From the NCBI GenBank assembly GCA_002371135.1, contig DFGB01000038.1, forward strand, positions 67,515-110,321: a stretch of 42,807 nucleotides of DNA. The letters run 5' to 3'. Shown in pieces: positions 40,848-42,807 of the stretch (the stretch's first letter is position 1; each line of letters begins with the position of its first letter). Made by a program: the position numbers and the translations under genes. The notes beneath the pieces are model-generated. The model ran no database searches. It was not told the DNA's origin and saw nothing but the letters and a program-made list of their open reading frames with translations. The DNA is from Verrucomicrobia bacterium UBA3761 (lineage in GTDB: Bacteria; Verrucomicrobiota; Kiritimatiellia; RFP12; UBA1067).

Positions 40848-41417
40848 CTATTTGCCCAGCAGCTTCTTGGCGCCTTCCTTGCCGCCGAGAGAGCCAGCGT
40901 CGAGCGTGACGGTCGAGCCTTCGACTTCGACCTGCTCGGAATCAATCCAGAAAGTAATCTTGCGTCCTTCGACTTCGCTCTTGCGCTTGCCGGTATCGGC
41001 GAGGCGCGCCATGACGCCATCGCCATCGCCGAACATCACAATCTTGCCGATCTTGCGGGTGTAGGCGGCCTTGGCGCACGAGCCGACGCGAGTATCGTTC
41101 GTGATAGTCACGTTGCCCATGGCGACGATGCGCTTCAATTCATTGGTGCCGTCGAGAAAGACGTAGATCTGGTCGGCGTGCATCTGGTATTCGACATCGT
41201 CGACGCAGACATTCTTGTCGAACATGATTACGCCTTCGCGGCGGTCGTAATCGGTCCTGTCGCTTGTTATGCGGACGCTGCGAGGCGCGCCAGGAGCCTC
41301 GTCCACACTTTCACCTGCCTTCTGCACCTCGATAGGAGCGCTCTCACGGGCAGGTTCCGCTACTTCAGGCAGCGGAGATTGTGCAAGCAACATCGGGAAT
41401 ATCAATGCAAGTATCAC
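40848..41417 (-). CDS. lptA: LptA/OstA-like periplasmic LPS transport protein
   Basis: 189 residues, GTG start overlapping the previous stop (GTGA). A short hydrophobic N-terminus (ILALIFPMLLAQS) serves as signal peptide. The OstA-like beta-jellyroll repeats include ITSDRTDYDRREGVIMFDKNV, MHADQIYVFLDG and RIVAMGNVTITN. It would bridge inner and outer membrane for LPS. The call rests on fold pattern and on position between the lptC-like gene and lptB. Confidence 0.85.
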   Translation of the reverse strand: MILALIFPMLLAQSPLPEVAEPARESAPIEVQKAGESVDEAPGAPRSVRITSDRTDYDRREGVIMFDKNVCVDDVEYQMHADQIYVFLDGTNELKRIVAMGNVTITNDTRVGSCAKAAYTRKIGKIVMFGDGDGVMARLADTGKRKSEVEGRKITFWIDSEQVEVEGSTVTLDAGSLGGKEGAKKLLGK

Positions 41418-41953
41418 AGTTTCAACCCTCCAAACTTGATATCGGCGGATGTGATGGTCGTATGCGAAAGAATCATCACATATTCTTCAGCCAAGGAAAA
41501 ATAAACATCGGCGCCTTCGACGAACGTCTTGGAATACGTAACCTTCGCGGCGCCATCGGCCCAGCCTGAACGCGATTTGCGGTCGACGATGCAACTCTCG
41601 GCATCGATTTCCGCTGCGCAAACGCCGTCTTCGGTATACTGGCGGATTTTCACACCTTCGCCCCAGACATACGGCGAGGTTGCGAAAAACTGCGCTTTTG
41701 CGGCATATACGCTCGCCTTCACGCTTCCGTTGGGATAGTTCTCGATCGGGATGGTTATGTCTTGCGCGGGCTCTTTGACCTTGGCCTGGCACTCCTCGTA
41801 TGCGGCCTTGAGTCTCATCGCCTCGTCCGTGAGGGCTGCGCGTTTCTCAAGCCACAACGCAGGTTCGAACTCCGCGGCGAACGCCGGCGACGCGGCCGCC
41901 GCAAGGGCGGTCGCGCAAAGCAACGGCATTGTCATGGAGGAAATGATTCTCAT
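41414..41953 (-). CDS. LptC-like periplasmic protein
   Basis: 179 residues from the ATG at 41953, which overlaps the kdsA stop as ATGA; the longer frame to 42277 runs inside kdsA and is rejected. A clear signal peptide (MRIISSMTMPLLCATALAAA, cleavage after AFA) is followed by a helical segment and then OstA/LptC-like strands (GSVKASVYAAKAQFF, DGVCAAEIDAESCIVDRKSRSGWADG). I assign LptC function mainly from position between kdsA and lptA; direct similarity is weak. Unlike enterobacterial LptC, the N-terminal segment looks cleavable. Confidence 0.6.
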   Translation of the reverse strand: MRIISSMTMPLLCATALAAAASPAFAAEFEPALWLEKRAALTDEAMRLKAAYEECQAKVKEPAQDITIPIENYPNGSVKASVYAAKAQFFATSPYVWGEGVKIRQYTEDGVCAAEIDAESCIVDRKSRSGWADGAAKVTYSKTFVEGADVYFSLAEEYVMILSHTTITSADIKFGGLKL

Positions 41954-42765
41954 TTTACTATTTCGTGAATCTTGAGGAGTGTTTTCCAGAGCTTCTCGAT
42001 TTCGGAGAACTTGATGGCATTTGCGGCATCGCTCTTTGCTACGCGCGGATCGATGTGCGTTTCCATGAATACGCCATCGACGCCCGTCGCGACGGCGGCG
42101 CGCGCGAGAGCCGGGGCGAATCTCCCGTCGCCGCCCGATCCCGTGCCGAGCCCGCCGGGGCGCTGCACGGAATGAGTCGCATCCATCACGACGGGATATC
42201 CAAGTTCGCGCATGATGAGGAGGCTGCGCATATCGGCCACGAGATTGTGATAACCGAACGACGCGCCGCGTTCGCACAGGATGATGCGCTTGTTGCCGGT
42301 AGATTCAATCTTGCGAATCACCTGCGCCATGTCTTCCGGCGCCATGAACTGGCCTTTCTTGACATTCACAACGGCGCCCGTTTCACCAGCGGCGACGACG
42401 AGATCCGTCTGGCGGGCAAGAAAAGCCGGGATCTGAAGAATGTCGCAGACCTCCGCCACGCGCGCACACTGCCACGGCTCGTGCACGTCGGTGACGACTG
42501 GCACGCCGAACCTGGCGCGAATCTCCGCGAGAATATCGAGACCCTTGTCGATTCCTGGCCCGCGGAAAGAGTCGACGCTTGTCCTGTTGGCCTTGTCGAA
42601 ACTCGCTTTGAAAACGAAAGCAACGTTGAGTTTGTTAGCCAAATTCGCCAAGCGTTTGGCAAGGTCGAGGGCCATCTCGCGGCTCTCGATTACGCACGGT
42701 CCGGCGATGAAAACGAGTTCACCGCCGCCCGCAACAACACCTTTGGCTATTTCAACTTTCTTCAT
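41950..42765 (-). CDS. kdsA: 3-deoxy-D-manno-octulosonate 8-phosphate synthase
   Basis: 271 residues, full length. Motifs: AGPCVIESREMA, KASFDKANRTS, FRGPG, DVHEPWQC, CERGASFGYHNLVADM, DATHSVQRPGG and METHIDPRVAKSDAAN. The cysteine in AGPCVIES (C24) marks the metal-dependent class; the metal-independent enterobacterial enzyme has Asn there. It condenses arabinose-5-phosphate and PEP for KDO, so the cell makes LPS. It is the first gene of the lpt-hpr cluster, with a promoter 7 bases upstream of its ATG. Confidence 0.96.
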   Translation of the reverse strand: MKKVEIAKGVVAGGGELVFIAGPCVIESREMALDLAKRLANLANKLNVAFVFKASFDKANRTSVDSFRGPGIDKGLDILAEIRARFGVPVVTDVHEPWQCARVAEVCDILQIPAFLARQTDLVVAAGETGAVVNVKKGQFMAPEDMAQVIRKIESTGNKRIILCERGASFGYHNLVADMRSLLIMRELGYPVVMDATHSVQRPGGLGTGSGGDGRFAPALARAAVATGVDGVFMETHIDPRVAKSDAANAIKFSEIEKLWKTLLKIHEIVK

Positions 42766-42772
42766 GCTAAGT

Positions 42773-42781
42773 ATTATACCA
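42773..42781 (-). promoter_or_regulatory. kdsA cluster promoter (extended -10)
   Basis: On the minus strand TGGTATAAT ends 7 bases before the kdsA ATG. A proper -35 is not found (TACCCA at the expected position). The transcript would start at or within a base or two of the ATG. Bases 42782-42807 show nothing further. Confidence 0.7.
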
Positions 42782-42807
42782 TATTCTCGCGGAATTGGGT
42801 AGGGGTG

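Overview
The window looks like a chromosomal piece of a diderm, LPS-making bacterium of the PVC superphylum, most likely a gut-type Kiritimatiellota/Lentisphaerota lineage. This placement is inference. It rests on the mix of KdsA plus LptA/B/C (outer membrane), an HPr/EI/HPr-kinase set without sugar-specific EII genes, CdaA, RNase HIII, Rex, a giant autotransporter-repeat/LamG surface protein, and a CesT-type type III secretion chaperone. GC is roughly 55-60%. I see no rRNA, tRNA, CRISPR, IS element or phage gene.

Layout. (1) 1-8.7 kb, minus strand, probably one operon read leftwards from a promoter at 8672-8700: cation/proton antiporter with a PTS EIIA-like tail, galM, rnhC, tolQ/tolR/tonB-like energy transducer, and a double BatD-like protein. 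(2) 9.0-12.9 kb, plus strand: a 1141-residue non-Sec protein overlapping its CesT-family chaperone gene, a candidate type III effector pair. (3) 12.9-13.5 kb: repeat-rich spacer with a terminator for the next gene. (4) 13.5-20.0 kb, minus strand: a 1943-residue surface protein. Upstream lies a near-consensus promoter and a short leader frame broken by an 11-base G tract, which ends in the same type of C-terminus as the giant protein. (5) 20.3-25.9 kb, plus: ftsH, cdaA, a 62-residue remnant-like CdaR, ftsK. (6) 26.2-33.1 kb, plus: RodZ-like protein, nagB, zinc-ribbon protein, DNA/RNA endonuclease, mfd, rex. (7) 33.1-42.8 kb, minus: a twelve-gene cluster read from a promoter at the right edge, kdsA-lptC-lptA-lptB-hpf-hprK-ptsH-ptsI-KAS III homologue-gpsA-thiD-rluB, with many 1-11 base overlaps.

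The genes link envelope energy and LPS export (tolQR, lpt, kdsA), phospholipid precursors (gpsA, KAS III), a regulatory PTS that could report to the antiporter's EIIA domain, c-di-AMP signalling, and redox control by Rex.

The most unusual feature is the spacer DNA. Many intergenic gaps hold in-phase tandem heptamers (AAATCGT x11, AACTGCC-type x10, GGACTTG x3, GRGGGAA x5, AACTTTC-like x3), several ending right at a start codon with no Shine-Dalgarno sequence. Others hold composite CAGAG-rich hairpins whose modules recur in different combinations at 13.1, 20.1 and 26.0 kb. Separately, at least four promoters of the TGnTATAAT type sit only 6-10 bases before the start codon, which predicts leaderless or nearly leaderless mRNAs.
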